DNA of 64,000 bases from Alphaproteobacteria bacterium (GCA_030066595.1 JASJBI010000059.1:1-64000); one strand, 5' to 3'. Counted from the stretch's first letter, positions 34,003 to 44,482 are shown. Numbers and translations are program-made. Notes: generated by a model not told the origin, from the sequence alone.

Positions 34003-36666
34003 ATGGAACTCCTCTTTCTCACGGTTCTGATTCTGACGATGGCGCTGGCCTTGGCCTCCGGTTATCCGGTCGCCTTCGCCCTGCCCGGCTCGGCGATCCT
34101 GACCATCTTGCTGGCGGCCATCGCCGGCACAATGTTCGAGAACGACGCCGGCGCCTATTTCGCCCAGGGCGACCCGATCCAGTGGCTCAGCGCCGGGGTC
34201 ACGAACTTCCGTGGCATCTACTGGGAGGCCGAGCGGGACACGCTCATCGCCATCCCCCTGTTCGTCTTCATGGGCATCATGCTCGAGCGGTCGAAGATCG
34301 CCGAAGACCTGCTGGTGACCATGGCCCAGCTGTTCGGCCCGATTCGGGGCGGCCTCGGCATCTCGGTGGTGTTCGTGGGGGCACTCCTGGCGGCGACCAC
34401 CGGCATCGTCGGCGCCACCGTGATCGCAATGGGCCTGATCTCGCTGCCGGTGATGTTGCGCAACAACTACTCCAAGTCCCTGGCGACGGGCACGATCGCG
34501 GCGTCGGGCACGTTGGGCCAGATCATCCCGCCGTCGATCGTTCTGATCATACTGGCCGACCAGCTGTCGAGCGCGACAGACCAGGCCAGCACGCTCAGAA
34601 GCGCGGAATACAGGGCCGGCACGGGACAGGGCACGCTGCCGTCCGAATTCGATCTCACCTCGACCAGCGCCGGCGACATGTTCCTCGGCGCCTTTCTGCC
34701 GGGCCTCGTGCTGGTGGGCATATACGCGCTCTACATCCTGGTGCTTGCCTTCATCCGGCCCAAGACCGCGCCGCCGGTCCACTATGAAGGCAAGTTCGAT
34801 GTGCAGTTCTGGATGCGGGTTGCGCTGGTGCTGATGCCGCCGCTTGCCCTCATCTTCATCGTCCTCGGCTCCATCATTCTCGGCATCGCGACGGTGAACC
34901 AGGCCGGTGCGATCGGCGCCATCGGCGCCATGATCATGGCGGGCTACCGCCTCCGGGCCGGCAAGCCGGGCGCCTACACGCCGGCCCTCCTGGCCATAGG
35001 CTCGATCGCCGCGATCGTGGTCCTGCTCAGCATCTACGACATCAACGTCAAGAACATCAAAGGCACCGAAGACGCCATCGGCATCGCGCTGGCCGCGATC
35101 GCCGTCACGGTCTTTCTGGTCGCCGTGGCCTGGAGCGGCTGGCGGGTCCACAAGGTCGACAAGACGTTGGAATGGGTCATGGTCGAGACCGCCAAGACCA
35201 CTTCGCTGGTGTTCATCATCCTGCTCGGCGCGGCCATGCTGACCGCCGCCTTCCGCGCCTTCGGCGGCGAGGAGCTGGTGCGCGAGTTCCTGAGCGGCCT
35301 GCCCGGCGGCTTCATCGGCAAGTTCGTCGTGGTCATGGCGGTGATCTTCATCCTGGGCTTCTTCCTCGACTTCATCGAGATCGCCGTCGTCGTGGTGCCG
35401 ATCATCGCGCCCATCCTGCTGGCCGACACCTCGGCCAACGTCACGGCGGTCTGGCTCGGCGTGATGATCGGGGTCAACATGCAGACCTCGTTCCTGACGC
35501 CGCCCTTCGGTTTCGCCCTGTTCTACTTGCGCGGCGTGGCGCCGGATACGGTCCGGACCATCGAGATGTACCGGGGCGTCGTGCCCTTCATCGCGCTGCA
35601 GCTGCTGGGCCTCGCGATCGTCGGCGTCTACCCGCCCCTGGTGAACTACCTGCCGAACCGGGTCTATCTCACGTCCGAGACGGCGCCGCCGCCCAAGAAC
35701 CCGCGGCTGCAGGCCTGTCTGGAGGAGTATCTGTTCGAGCAATACGACCAGCAGAAGGACACTCTGGAGACGAGCATCAGCGCGGCGGCGAGCCTGGATG
35801 TGAGCTACCTGCCCGAGCGTTACCGGCAAACCGTGACGGAAGCCTTCGCCGCCGCACAGGGGACGTTCGGCCTGATCGACGAGGTGCGCGAAGCCGAAGC
35901 GGCGCTCGCGTCCTATCTGCCGGAATACGAACCCATGCACCGCCAAGTCCGCCGGCTACAACGCGACATCAGCAGCATCGAGCGCGATCGCAAGGAACTG
36001 GACGACGAGTACGGCCGCCTGTCCCGCACCGGCGAAGCCAGAGCCGAAGACCTGGCCGAGCTGGAAGAGCGCATGGCGGCGCTGACCGCGGAAATAGAAG
36101 CCATCGAGGCGAAGATCCCAGCGACCTGGACGGACGCGCGCAAGCGTTACACCGACCTGACCAACGCCCACAAGAAAGCGCGCCGGACCTACCGTCGCAA
36201 TGTGGACGACGCCTACGAGCCGGTCGTCGAGGTGCGCGATCTGATCGCCGGGGCCGATGCGCTGGCGGCCCTCCAGCAGCAGCTCGACGGCCTGCACACC
36301 GAGATCGCCAGCAAGTCCGCACCCGATGCGATGGTGAGCATCCAGGCGGCCGAGCGCGCGCTGGCGGCGGTTCCGGGGACCAGCGGCATAAGGTCGAAAC
36401 TGTCGCGCGCCCGGCGGGCGCTCAGGGGCGAGGATCCCGAACCGGACAAGGCGAACAAGGAGGTCGAGAACGCGCTCGGCATCTTCGCCGAAGAGGTCAC
36501 TTGGCGGAAGCGGGCCGCGACCGAACTGGCGGCCGGCCTGGCGGCCTATGACGCCGCCGTGGCGCAGACCATCGGCCTGCGCTCCCAGGAGCGGCTGACC
36601 ATCGAGCAGGCGGAAGCGGTTGCCGGCTGCATGTCCGACCACAGGGACATCTCCCTGGACTTCTAG
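34003..36666 (+). CDS. dctM: TRAP transporter large permease (DctM) with long C-terminal coiled-coil extension
   Basis: 887 residues, against about 430 in a standard DctM. Residues 1-560 form the transport domain: the duplicated motif GVTNFRGIYWEAERDTLIAIPLFVFMG with ATTGIVGATV, and FLLDFIEIAVVVVPI-type blocks near 455-470. An extra pair of helices is inserted at about 325-380. Residues 560-887 are soluble and highly charged, with long heptad-rich helices (about 600-690, 760-800), not part of the known fold. The extension would be cytoplasmic or periplasmic depending on helix number, and its role is unknown. Last gene of the operon. Confidence 0.92.
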   Translation: MELLFLTVLILTMALALASGYPVAFALPGSAILTILLAAIAGTMFENDAGAYFAQGDPIQWLSAGVTNFRGIYWEAERDTLIAIPLFVFMGIMLERSKIAEDLLVTMAQLFGPIRGGLGISVVFVGALLAATTGIVGATVIAMGLISLPVMLRNNYSKSLATGTIAASGTLGQIIPPSIVLIILADQLSSATDQASTLRSAEYRAGTGQGTLPSEFDLTSTSAGDMFLGAFLPGLVLVGIYALYILVLAFIRPKTAPPVHYEGKFDVQFWMRVALVLMPPLALIFIVLGSIILGIATVNQAGAIGAIGAMIMAGYRLRAGKPGAYTPALLAIGSIAAIVVLLSIYDINVKNIKGTEDAIGIALAAIAVTVFLVAVAWSGWRVHKVDKTLEWVMVETAKTTSLVFIILLGAAMLTAAFRAFGGEELVREFLSGLPGGFIGKFVVVMAVIFILGFFLDFIEIAVVVVPIIAPILLADTSANVTAVWLGVMIGVNMQTSFLTPPFGFALFYLRGVAPDTVRTIEMYRGVVPFIALQLLGLAIVGVYPPLVNYLPNRVYLTSETAPPPKNPRLQACLEEYLFEQYDQQKDTLETSISAAASLDVSYLPERYRQTVTEAFAAAQGTFGLIDEVREAEAALASYLPEYEPMHRQVRRLQRDISSIERDRKELDDEYGRLSRTGEARAEDLAELEERMAALTAEIEAIEAKIPATWTDARKRYTDLTNAHKKARRTYRRNVDDAYEPVVEVRDLIAGADALAALQQQLDGLHTEIASKSAPDAMVSIQAAERALAAVPGTSGIRSKLSRARRALRGEDPEPDKANKEVENALGIFAEEVTWRKRAATELAAGLAAYDAAVAQTIGLRSQERLTIEQAEAVAGCMSDHRDISLDF

Positions 36667-36757
36667 CGAGGATGGACGCGCGGCGCGCAAGGGTCAGCGC
36701 CACGCGCGGCTCAGGTGGGACTGTCCTCAAACGACAGAACTGTGGTCGGAGAGTGCC

Positions 36758-37090
36758 CTAGCGGACGGGGCGGGGCGTCATCCCCTGCGTCTCGGATTGG
36801 CCGGACGGGCGCAGGGACATGTCCTCGGCGATCTGGGTCGTGCCCGAGTCCGCGGACACGCAGCTGTCGCTCTTGAAGGACCAGGAGGTGTTGTTGAGGA
36901 CCCGCCCGCAGCAGGCCATCTGCTCACCGGACGATGTCTTCATGCAGACGCATTGACCCAGCAGGTAGTACTGGCCGGCATAGCGGCATTTGCATTGGGG
37001 CTCTTCCGCTCGGGCGAGCGGCGACACGAACACCGCCGCGAGCCCCAGAAGGGCCCCGAGAAACGCCCGGCGGATCGGTCTGTCTTGCAT
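36758..37090 (-). CDS. small exported cysteine-rich protein
   Basis: 110 residues. A signal peptide (1-28, ending SPLARA) precedes a mature part with seven Cys within 45 residues (CKC, QCVC, ACC, DSC), followed by a polar tail. It recalls small disulfide-rich periplasmic or surface proteins, but I recognise no family. It is a single gene between the TRAP operon and the phzF-like gene, which is on the opposite strand. Confidence 0.62.
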   Translation of the reverse strand: MQDRPIRRAFLGALLGLAAVFVSPLARAEEPQCKCRYAGQYYLLGQCVCMKTSSGEQMACCGRVLNNTSWSFKSDSCVSADSGTTQIAEDMSLRPSGQSETQGMTPRPVR

Positions 37091-37197
37091 TTCTGCCCTT
37101 CCCCCGTCGCCGCGCTCGCGCGCGGGACGGCCCTAAGTATGATCGCACAGACGGGTTAACAAGTCGATCCCCAAGAACGTTCGAGGAACACGAGACC

Positions 37198-38076
37198 ATG
37201 CCGGAAAACCGCCTGAGCTACCGCCATGTGGATGTCTTCGCCGAACGCCGGTTCAGCGGCAACGGCCTGACGGTGTTTCCGCATCTTGGCGATCTGACCG
37301 CCGCGGTGATGCAGGCCATCACCATCGAAATGCGGCAGTTCGAGACGATCTTTCTGCGCACGGACCCGGAGCGGTCCCGGGCAGAGGCGCGGGTGTTCAC
37401 CATGGAGGAGGAGCTGCCCTTTGCCGGCCATCCGGCCCTGGGCGCCGCCTGCGTCCTGCACGAGCGGTACTGTCCCGACGATCCGGAGAGCCGCTGGACG
37501 CTGGCCTTCCCGGGCCAGGAAAACGCACTCACGGTGACGCGACGCGGCGAATCATATCAGGCGGTCATGGACCAGGGGGCGCCGACCTTCGGCCCGCGCC
37601 TGGCGCCGGACACCGTCGCCCCGATCGTCGCGGCGCTGTCGCTCAGCCCGGACGATCTCGACCCCGCCTGCCCGCCGCAGGTGGTCTCGACCGGACTGCC
37701 CTATCTGATCCTGCCGCTGCGGCGGAAGCTCGAGCACGCCCGCATCCGGCGCCCGGATCTGGAGGAACTGTTGGGCGAAATCGGCGCCGACTTCGTCTAT
37801 GTGCTGGAAACCGACGGGCGCGAAGGCCGCACCTGGGACAACGCCGGGCGGGTCGAGGACATCGCCACCGGCAGCGCCGCCGGGCCCGCCGGAGCGTTCC
37901 TGGTCGCGCACGGCCGGGCCCCTGCCGGCGACTGGTTCGAGATCCGGCAGGGCCGGTTCGTCGGCCGGCCCAGCGTCATTCGGGTAGGCGCCACGGCCAC
38001 GGACGACGGCATCGCCGGCGTGGAGATCATGGGTTCGGTGGTCATGGTGGCGCGCGGTACGCTCGACGCGGTGTGA
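37198..38076 (+). CDS. PhzF-family isomerase/epimerase-like protein
   Basis: 292 residues of the PhzF fold (two diaminopimelate-epimerase-like halves). The N-terminal start YRHVDVFAERRFSGNGLTVF matches the family's 'vDvFt...f.GNplaV' entry; the active-site Glu lies in MEEELPFAGHPALGAA (about 65-80), and the second half has DIATGSAAGPAGAFLVAHG. Outside phenazine producers these enzymes have unknown substrates, and no phz genes lie nearby. The ATG at 37198 is taken because family similarity begins at once after it. Confidence 0.88.
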   Translation: MPENRLSYRHVDVFAERRFSGNGLTVFPHLGDLTAAVMQAITIEMRQFETIFLRTDPERSRAEARVFTMEEELPFAGHPALGAACVLHERYCPDDPESRWTLAFPGQENALTVTRRGESYQAVMDQGAPTFGPRLAPDTVAPIVAALSLSPDDLDPACPPQVVSTGLPYLILPLRRKLEHARIRRPDLEELLGEIGADFVYVLETDGREGRTWDNAGRVEDIATGSAAGPAGAFLVAHGRAPAGDWFEIRQGRFVGRPSVIRVGATATDDGIAGVEIMGSVVMVARGTLDAV

Positions 38077-38241
38077 AGCCGTCAAACCAGTCCGTCACGG
38101 CGCCCGCAAGCCATCGACTCCTCGCCCCTGGTCTCGCATCGGCATATACTGCCGCCTGCCTGGTCTGACTGCGCGGCCCGCCAACTCAGGCTCGGCGCAA
38201 CAGGCCCGCCTGAGGCGGCGGCAGCAAATCCGGAGACCGCA

Positions 38242-38715
38242 ATGGACGCCCGCCCCATCCCGCCAGACAAAGACGCGCGAACGGAAATCGACCATCCGAG
38301 CCTCTCGCAGCTCTACGACTACTGGGACCGGAAGCGGGGCGAACGGCGGGCGCCGGGCCGCCAGGACATCGATCCGGTCGACATTCCTCGCATCCTGCCG
38401 CACCTGCTCATGTGCGAGGTGGTCAGCGATCCACGGGACTATCTGGTGACGCTGTTCGGGACCGCGCTGGTCGAGATATTCGGCGCGGACCTGACCAACG
38501 AGAGCTTCAATTCGATCTGCGCGTCGCCCTTCACCTCGGGCATCCGCAAGGAATACGACCAAGTGACCGAAAGCTTTACACCCATCTTCGGCGCGCGCGA
38601 CGCCCGCTGGATGGGGCGTGAGCACGTGCGCTACAGCCGCCTGCTCCTGCCTCTGTCGGACGACGACCAGACGGTCAACAAGCTTTTCGGCGCGGTCTAT
38701 CTGGACCGGACGTAG
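38242..38715 (+). CDS. PAS-domain protein (PAS_5 type), no output domain
   Basis: 157 residues comprising one PAS-like domain of the type frequent in alphaproteobacteria: YDYWDRKRGERRAPGRQDIDPVDIPRILPHLLMCEVV, then DYLVTLFGTALVEIFGADLTNE and the late strand RYSRLLLPLSDD...KLFGAVYL. The RDIDP.DIP..LPHL motif is the family signature. There is no kinase, cyclase or DNA-binding domain, so it would sense or dock rather than signal by itself. It converges on parC with a 6-bp gap. Confidence 0.85.
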   Translation: MDARPIPPDKDARTEIDHPSLSQLYDYWDRKRGERRAPGRQDIDPVDIPRILPHLLMCEVVSDPRDYLVTLFGTALVEIFGADLTNESFNSICASPFTSGIRKEYDQVTESFTPIFGARDARWMGREHVRYSRLLLPLSDDDQTVNKLFGAVYLDRT

Positions 38716-38721
38716 CGGCGA

Positions 38722-40950
38722 TCAGCCGAACCGCATCGCCTTGGGCGCGCCCTTGGGCGGTAGCCTGCCGGCGTTCGACCGGCGGCCGACCCAATCCTGG
38801 AGCTCGTCTGCCGTGAAGTGGCGGGTGCGGGAGCCCCCGTGCCAAGCGAGCCCGTCCGCCAGCGTGAACACCTTGGCGTCGGCCAGACCGCCCGTCTGAT
38901 AGCGCTGCAACAGCACGCCGCGGCCGCGCGACATCTCGGGCAGTTCCTCGAGCCGGAACAACAGCAGCTTGCGGTTCTCGCCGAGCACCGCCACGGTGTC
39001 GCCCGCGGCCGGCACGCAGACCGCCGCCTCCACGTCGCCCTTGACGTTCAGAACCTGCTTGCCCTGGCGGGTCTGGGCGATGACCTCGTCCTCGTTGACG
39101 ACGAACCCCCGGCCTTCCGTCGAGGCGACCAGCAGCTTGCGCTCGGGCTCGCGCACGAACAGCGCTGCCACCGCGTGATCGTTGCCGAGATCGATCATCA
39201 GGCGTACCGGCTCGCCATGGCCGCGGCCGCGGGGCAGCTTGTCGACCCCCAGCGTGTAGAAGCGGCCGTTGGTGCCGAACAGCACCAGCTTGTCGGTGGT
39301 CTGGGCGTGCACCAGGAAACCGAGGGAATCGCCCTCCTTGAACTTGAGCTCGCTGCCGTCCGTCAGATGGCCGCCGACGGCGCGGATCCAGCCCTTGTCG
39401 GAACAGATCACAGTGACCGGCTCGCGCTCGATCATCGCCTCGATGGGGATCACCTCGGCAGCGGGCGCGTCGGCGAAGCTGGTGCGCCTGCGGCCCAGCG
39501 CGGTATCGCCGGCAAAGCGCTTACCGATTTCGGCGATCTGCCCGGCGATCGTCTTCCAGCGCCTGTCCTGGCTCTTGAGCAGGCCCTTGAGGTCCTTCTG
39601 CTCGGCCTCGAGTTCCTTGATCTCCTCGCGGATGGCGATTTCCTCGAGCTTGCGCAGGTTGCGCAGCCGCATATTGAGGATCGCCTCGGCCTGGAGGTCG
39701 CTGAGCTTCCAGCGCTTCATCATCACGGCCTTGGGCTCGTCCTCCTCGCGGATGATGCGGATCACCTCGTCCAGGTTGAGATAGGCGACCATGTAGCCGG
39801 CCAGGATCTCGAGCCGGCGGGCGATCTTGTCGAGCCGGTGCTCGGTGCGCCGGACCAGGACCTCGTGCCGGTGGTCGAGAAAGGCCTGCAGCACCTCGCG
39901 CAGGTTCATCACCCGGGGCACGTGGTCCGCGTCCAGGACGTTCATGTTGAGGCCGATGCGGCTTTCTAGGTCGGTCAGCCGAAAGAGGTGCTCCATCAAC
40001 GCTTCGGCCTCGACGTTGCGGCTCTTGGGCTCAAGCACCAGGCGCACGTCCTCGGCCGATTCGTCGCGCACGTCGGCCAACATCGGCAGCTTCTTTGCGT
40101 GCATCAGCTCGGCCATCTTCTCGATCAGGCGGGATTTCTGGACCTGATAGGGGATCTCGGTCACGACGATGCGGTAGCCGCCGCCCTTGACCTTCTCCAT
40201 CTCCCAGCGCGCCCGCACCCGGAATCCGCCGCGGCCCGTCGCGTAGGCCTCGACGATGTTCTCGCGCGGCTCGACGATCACGCCGCCGGTCGGGAAGTCC
40301 GGCCCCTGCACGACCTCGACCAGCTTGCCGATGGTCGCCTTGGGATACTTGATCAGATGGCCGAGCGCCTTGCACAGCTCGGCCACGTTGTGCGGCGGGA
40401 TGCTGGTGGCCATGCCCACGGCGATCCCGGTGGCGCCGTTGGCCAGGAGGTTGGGGAAGTTGGCCGGCAGCACCACCGGCTCCTCCCCCTCCTCGTCATA
40501 GGTGGCGCGGAAATCGACCGCGTTCTCGTCGATTCCCTCAAGCAGGGCCTGCGCCACCTCGGTCAGGCGCGCCTCGGTGTAGCGCATGGCCGCGGCGTTA
40601 TCGCCGTCGATGTTGCCGAAGTTGCCCTGTCCGTCGACCAGCGGGTAGCGCACCGCGAATTCCTGCGCCAGGCGCACCATGGCGTCGTAGATCGCGGCGT
40701 CGCCATGCGGGTGATATTTGCCCATCACGTCGCCGACGATGCGGGCGCATTTCTTGAAGCCCTGGCTGGGGTCGAGGCGCAGTTGCAGCATGGCGTAGAG
40801 CAGCCGCCGGTGCACCGGCTTGAGCCCGTCCCGCACATCCGGCAGCGAGCGGGACATGATGGTCGACAGCGCATAGGACAGATAGCGCTCGCCCAGCGCG
40901 TCGGAGAGCTGCGTGTCGTGGATCTCGGCCGCGACGACCTGTTCGCTCAT
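38722..40950 (-). CDS. parC: DNA topoisomerase IV subunit A
   Basis: 742 residues; decatenates daughter chromosomes with ParE, which is not in the window. The breakage-reunion domain has [29 protein letters not shown], the quinolone-determining segment [18 protein letters not shown] (79-96) and the catalytic Tyr Y124 in [11 protein letters not shown]. The C-terminal domain has only about five degenerate GyrA-box-like blades and no QRRGGKG box, supporting ParC over GyrA. Position 85, equivalent to E. coli Ser80, is Ala. Starts with MSEQVV at 40950. Confidence 0.94.
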   Translation of the reverse strand: MSEQVVAAEIHDTQLSDALGERYLSYALSTIMSRSLPDVRDGLKPVHRRLLYAMLQLRLDPSQGFKKCARIVGDVMGKYHPHGDAAIYDAMVRLAQEFAVRYPLVDGQGNFGNIDGDNAAAMRYTEARLTEVAQALLEGIDENAVDFRATYDEEGEEPVVLPANFPNLLANGATGIAVGMATSIPPHNVAELCKALGHLIKYPKATIGKLVEVVQGPDFPTGGVIVEPRENIVEAYATGRGGFRVRARWEMEKVKGGGYRIVVTEIPYQVQKSRLIEKMAELMHAKKLPMLADVRDESAEDVRLVLEPKSRNVEAEALMEHLFRLTDLESRIGLNMNVLDADHVPRVMNLREVLQAFLDHRHEVLVRRTEHRLDKIARRLEILAGYMVAYLNLDEVIRIIREEDEPKAVMMKRWKLSDLQAEAILNMRLRNLRKLEEIAIREEIKELEAEQKDLKGLLKSQDRRWKTIAGQIAEIGKRFAGDTALGRRRTSFADAPAAEVIPIEAMIEREPVTVICSDKGWIRAVGGHLTDGSELKFKEGDSLGFLVHAQTTDKLVLFGTNGRFYTLGVDKLPRGRGHGEPVRLMIDLGNDHAVAALFVREPERKLLVASTEGRGFVVNEDEVIAQTRQGKQVLNVKGDVEAAVCVPAAGDTVAVLGENRKLLLFRLEELPEMSRGRGVLLQRYQTGGLADAKVFTLADGLAWHGGSRTRHFTADELQDWVGRRSNAGRLPPKGAPKAMRFG

Positions 40951-41029
40951 ACCCGTCTCCTCAGGACTGTCTCACTAGATATCGTAGCCAGGACGCCGAA
41001 CGGGTCAACAGATTGTGGCCGCGAGGGTG

Positions 41030-41647
41030 CTACGCCTGCGTTTCTTGCCGCTGTGGCGGGTTGGCGGCCAGCAACGCCTTCGTCCCGGTGCCGAACTCCC
41101 AGAAGCAGCCGGCCACCGCTCCCATCGGCGCGTCGAGCACGCGCACCTGCTCCTTGGTCACGATGTGAACCATGCCCATGGCGGGCGTCGGGGCCGCGGG
41201 CACGAACACGGTCAGGTCGCCGTTGTCGTGCTCCTCGACGATGAAGGCGAGCATGCGCGTCCCAAGCGGCGTGCTGACCACCGCCGGGACGAAGCTCTCC
41301 TCCGTCTTGTCGCCGGAGAAGCGGCGTGAGAGGCTCTTGAAGATCGCGTAGCCCGGCAAGGGCTGGAGAAACTTCCGTTCGATCCACCGCCCGGTGCTCA
41401 CTCCGATGTCCGCGCGTATCGCCAGACCGGTCACTACGCAAAGGATCAGCAGCACGGCGATTGCCACGAGGTTCGCTTCCGTTTCCGCGCCGATGCTCTC
41501 CAACGGCAAGAGTTCGGCAATCGGGCTGGTCAGCGCGACAAGAACGTCCAAGGTCTCGACCAGGATCAGCCAAACCAGCATGATCGGCAGGACGACAAAG
41601 AAACCGCCAGAGACGGTGGTCTTCACGAAATCGGCAAAGCTCTTCAT
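41030..41647 (-). CDS. DUF502 membrane protein
   Basis: 205 residues with two helices: GGFFVVLPIMLVWLILVETLDVLVAL (about 14-38) and LVAIAVLLILCVVTGLAIR (about 60-78). These are followed by the DUF502 core: ERKFLQPLPGYAIFKSLSRRF (about 90-110), then GTRMLAFIVEEHDNGDLTVFVPAAPTPAMGMVHIV and a final GA.GCFWEFGTG. The family is widespread in alphaproteobacteria with no established biochemical role. The ATG at 41647 starts just before the first helix; an in-frame start at 41707 is less likely. Confidence 0.88.
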   Translation of the reverse strand: MKSFADFVKTTVSGGFFVVLPIMLVWLILVETLDVLVALTSPIAELLPLESIGAETEANLVAIAVLLILCVVTGLAIRADIGVSTGRWIERKFLQPLPGYAIFKSLSRRFSGDKTEESFVPAVVSTPLGTRMLAFIVEEHDNGDLTVFVPAAPTPAMGMVHIVTKEQVRVLDAPMGAVAGCFWEFGTGTKALLAANPPQRQETQA

Positions 41648-41848
41648 GGTCACGGTCTCTCCGTAACGGTTCGTCGGACGGCGGCGATCATAGTGAAAGC
41701 CCCGCACGGCCGATAGCCGCGCGGGGCGCGGCGCCGTTTGGTCACGATCGAGGATCAGTGGCAGGCAAGCGCACCTAGAGGATCACACTCGCGCGATCGA
41801 GGAAGCGGCAGAGCATGATCGGCCTACCGCCCGACCAGATCCCGCGTC

Positions 41849-43108
41849 CTATTCGCGCCCGTCGTCGGTGGTCAGCGGGCTGAGGTAGTCCTCGGCGAGG
41901 CCCTTCTTGCGCAGGGCCAGGCCCGTCAGGCATTCGCGCAGCAGCCGGTTGGCGATCAAGCCGGTCACATAACCGGGATCGCGATCGGGGGCGTACTCGA
42001 CCAGATCGAAGCCGACCACGTTCTTCTGCGCGCAAAGCTGGCGGATCAGCGGGAAGACCTCCCGCGGGTTCAGCCCGCCGGGCTCGGGCGTGCCCGTGCC
42101 CGGCGCAAAACCCGGATCGATGGTGTCGATATCGAACGACACGTACAAATACTCCGGGCCGTCCTTGGCTTCCTTGAGAGCATCCGCCATGACCGCATCC
42201 CAGCCGCGTTTCTCCACCTCGGCCATCGGGTGATAACGAAACCCTTCCTTCCGCATCCACTCGAACGACTCTTGGTCCGGGTAGTAGCCGCGCAGTGCCA
42301 CCTGAATGTAGTTCTTGCCCGGGACATGGCCTTCCTTGATCAGCCGCTTGACCCATCCGCCATGATTGATCAGGTGCCCGAAATAAAGCGAGCCGTCATA
42401 GTGGGCGTCGAAGTGCACGACCCCGACCTTTCCCTTGCCATAGACGTCGGCCATGGCCGCGACATTGGGATACGTCAGGGAATGATCGCCGCCGACGATG
42501 AAGGGGATGACGTTCTTGCCTTTGCTGTTCTTGGCGCTGGCGACTTCGCGGACGATTTCGCGAACGGCATGAACGGTTCGTTCCGTGCTCAGGGGATCGG
42601 TGGGCGCATCGCCATAGTCGACAACGGTGAGCTCCTCGAACGGATTGACCATCGTGTGCATATGGGGCATCGAGAACGCGCCCCAGGTGCCGTAGACGTC
42701 GCCGTTGGCCCGCAGGTCGTTCGGTCCTCGTGAAGCGCCCCGAACCCCTATGCCCATATCCGTGTGCGCGGAGATGATCGCCACGTCGACATCGCCCGCC
42801 GACAAATCCTCGGGCGTCAAGGCAACCGGCAACCGGAAGAACGTCGGAATCCCTTGGAACGCCAAGCCACCCGGATATCGCTGCACGTTGATCGGGCCAG
42901 GCTCCCGCCCTTTGCTCAGATCCTCGCGCTTCTTCTTCCAAAGGTCGTAGGTCGGATCTTTCCTGTCCAAAGGAATGACCGGCTCGGCGCCTTTCGGAAT
43001 CGGGGCCTCGGCGCCCGGCTCTGGGGTGTCGTCCATTAAGGCGCGGGCCGGCCCTGGACCGAAAAGGAAGGTGCTCAGCACGAAGACCGCCACAAGACGA
43101 AGAAGCAT
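41849..43108 (-). CDS. exported ureohydrolase (agmatinase/arginase family)
   Basis: 419 residues with a signal peptide (1-23, ending GPARA). All six metal-binding residues of the binuclear ureohydrolase site are present: GGDHS (H209), HFDAHYD (D234, H236, D238) and SFDIDTID (D326, D328). The family hydrolyses guanidino compounds to urea and an amine. The substrate cannot be fixed: agmatine, guanidinoacetate, guanidinobutyrate or guanidine are all possible. Export to the periplasm is unusual, as most family members are cytoplasmic. A glycine amidinotransferase homologue lies 1.4 kb away, so guanidinoacetate deserves attention. Confidence 0.9.
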   Translation of the reverse strand: MLLRLVAVFVLSTFLFGPGPARALMDDTPEPGAEAPIPKGAEPVIPLDRKDPTYDLWKKKREDLSKGREPGPINVQRYPGGLAFQGIPTFFRLPVALTPEDLSAGDVDVAIISAHTDMGIGVRGASRGPNDLRANGDVYGTWGAFSMPHMHTMVNPFEELTVVDYGDAPTDPLSTERTVHAVREIVREVASAKNSKGKNVIPFIVGGDHSLTYPNVAAMADVYGKGKVGVVHFDAHYDGSLYFGHLINHGGWVKRLIKEGHVPGKNYIQVALRGYYPDQESFEWMRKEGFRYHPMAEVEKRGWDAVMADALKEAKDGPEYLYVSFDIDTIDPGFAPGTGTPEPGGLNPREVFPLIRQLCAQKNVVGFDLVEYAPDRDPGYVTGLIANRLLRECLTGLALRKKGLAEDYLSPLTTDDGRE

Positions 43109-43370
43109 GGTGTGGACTCCCCTCCCCGAGGCAGGCGGACGCTATGCCCTACCGACCGCGGAACTTCCCACGGAAGAGCCTAACTGAGGGCCTGCACGCC
43201 AGGAACTGGTACTATTGACAGTTCCCGTCGACACCCTCGCGCGAGCAAAATGTTCCCACGCGGGGTCGCGCCAGTTCTCCCTTGCCAGGCGCATGACCTT
43301 CCACGGTTCCGCAGTGGCCGCGCGTGTCGGCCACGAAGCGCAGCCGTGCGCTCCGGGGTGGGCCAAGATC

Positions 43371-44318
43371 ATGGACGACGCGATACGACAAGAGCGCAGG
43401 GGGCTGGTCATCTCGGCGTGCGCCGCGTTCACGCTCGGCGTCGTCGGCATGGCCTTTTTTGCGATCACGGGTGCGGATGCGATCCTGCTCGATGGCCTGT
43501 TCAACCTGAGCTACTTCGTGACCGGCCTGTTCACGCTCAAGGTCGCGGAGCTGCTGCAGCGGGGCGACGACAAGCAGTTTCCCTACGGTTACGCGTTCTT
43601 CGAGCCGCTGGTGAACGGCGTGAAGGGGCTCTTGGTCCTGGGCATCTCGGTCATGGCCTTTGCGGGCGCCGTCCAGGCGTTGTTCACGGGAGGCCGCGAG
43701 ATCGCCGCGGGCGCGGCGATCCTCTATGGCGCGATCGCCTCAACCGTCTGCTGGACGATGGCGCTCATGATGCGCGTCTTCGCCAAGCGGACGGAAAGCC
43801 CGCTGCTGGTCGCCGATGCCGCGAACTGGGTGGTCAACGCGGCGATCTCCACCGCCGTGCTGGTGGCCTTCCTCAGCATTCTGGTCCTGCAGGCGGTCGG
43901 GCTCGATCGCTGGACCCCCTATGTGGATCCGACGGTGGTGGTGATCGTCGCGCTGGCCTCCGTCTCGGTCCCTGGGCGCATGACCTGGCAGGCGGTCATG
44001 GAACTGCTGAACCGCGCACCGCCCAAGAAGATCCGCCGGCAGGTGACCAAGACCTTGCGCGAATGCCTCGCCGACCTGCCCGTTCAGGGCTTGTTCGTAC
44101 GCGTGATTCAGCCGGGGCGGACACGGATGGTCACGGTCCATGTGGTGCTGCCGTCGGATTTCCGCATCGCTGGGCTGGGGCAGCTCGACGGCATCCGCGC
44201 CAAGTCCCTGGCGGCCCTTGAACAGGGCCACCCGGGCGTCGTGCTCGACATGGTGTTCACCGCCGACCCGGCCTGGGGCGCGCCGGTCGCGGCGCCGCAA
44301 GGGGTGACGGGCATGTGA
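43371..44318 (+). CDS. cation diffusion facilitator (CDF) family transporter
   Basis: 315 residues from ATG 43371; the frame stays open to 43215, but that leader has no membrane or family character. It contains five to six helices with the CDF metal-site pattern ADAILLDGLFNLSYFVTGLFTLKVAELL and the loop QFPYGYAFFEPLVNGVKGLLVL (HPYG...E in the family), then ADAANWVVNAAISTAVLVAF and a cytoplasmic C-terminal ferredoxin-like domain (from about 215). It exports divalent metal ions, probably Zn, Mn, Fe or Ni. It lies between two guanidino-metabolism genes; the ureohydrolase is a metalloenzyme, but a link is speculative. Confidence 0.85.
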   Translation: MDDAIRQERRGLVISACAAFTLGVVGMAFFAITGADAILLDGLFNLSYFVTGLFTLKVAELLQRGDDKQFPYGYAFFEPLVNGVKGLLVLGISVMAFAGAVQALFTGGREIAAGAAILYGAIASTVCWTMALMMRVFAKRTESPLLVADAANWVVNAAISTAVLVAFLSILVLQAVGLDRWTPYVDPTVVVIVALASVSVPGRMTWQAVMELLNRAPPKKIRRQVTKTLRECLADLPVQGLFVRVIQPGRTRMVTVHVVLPSDFRIAGLGQLDGIRAKSLAALEQGHPGVVLDMVFTADPAWGAPVAAPQGVTGM

Positions 44319-44482
44319 TCTGAGGGGGAGGGGAACAGTTGCTGGGCAATTGGCGTGGACGAGCCGCAACGCGCTCGTTTCGAACGCCTATCCGAAGACA
44401 GCACTTCGGCACCGGATTGACCGGGCGGCTCGGGCGCCGCGGCTGGATCCGCCGTGGCTCACGCCGCATCACGACCTTTTGT

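Noticed and set aside
43215..43370. 52-residue N-terminal extension of the CDF transporter
   Set aside because: Polar, without membrane or targeting character, and CDF proteins begin shortly before the first helix.
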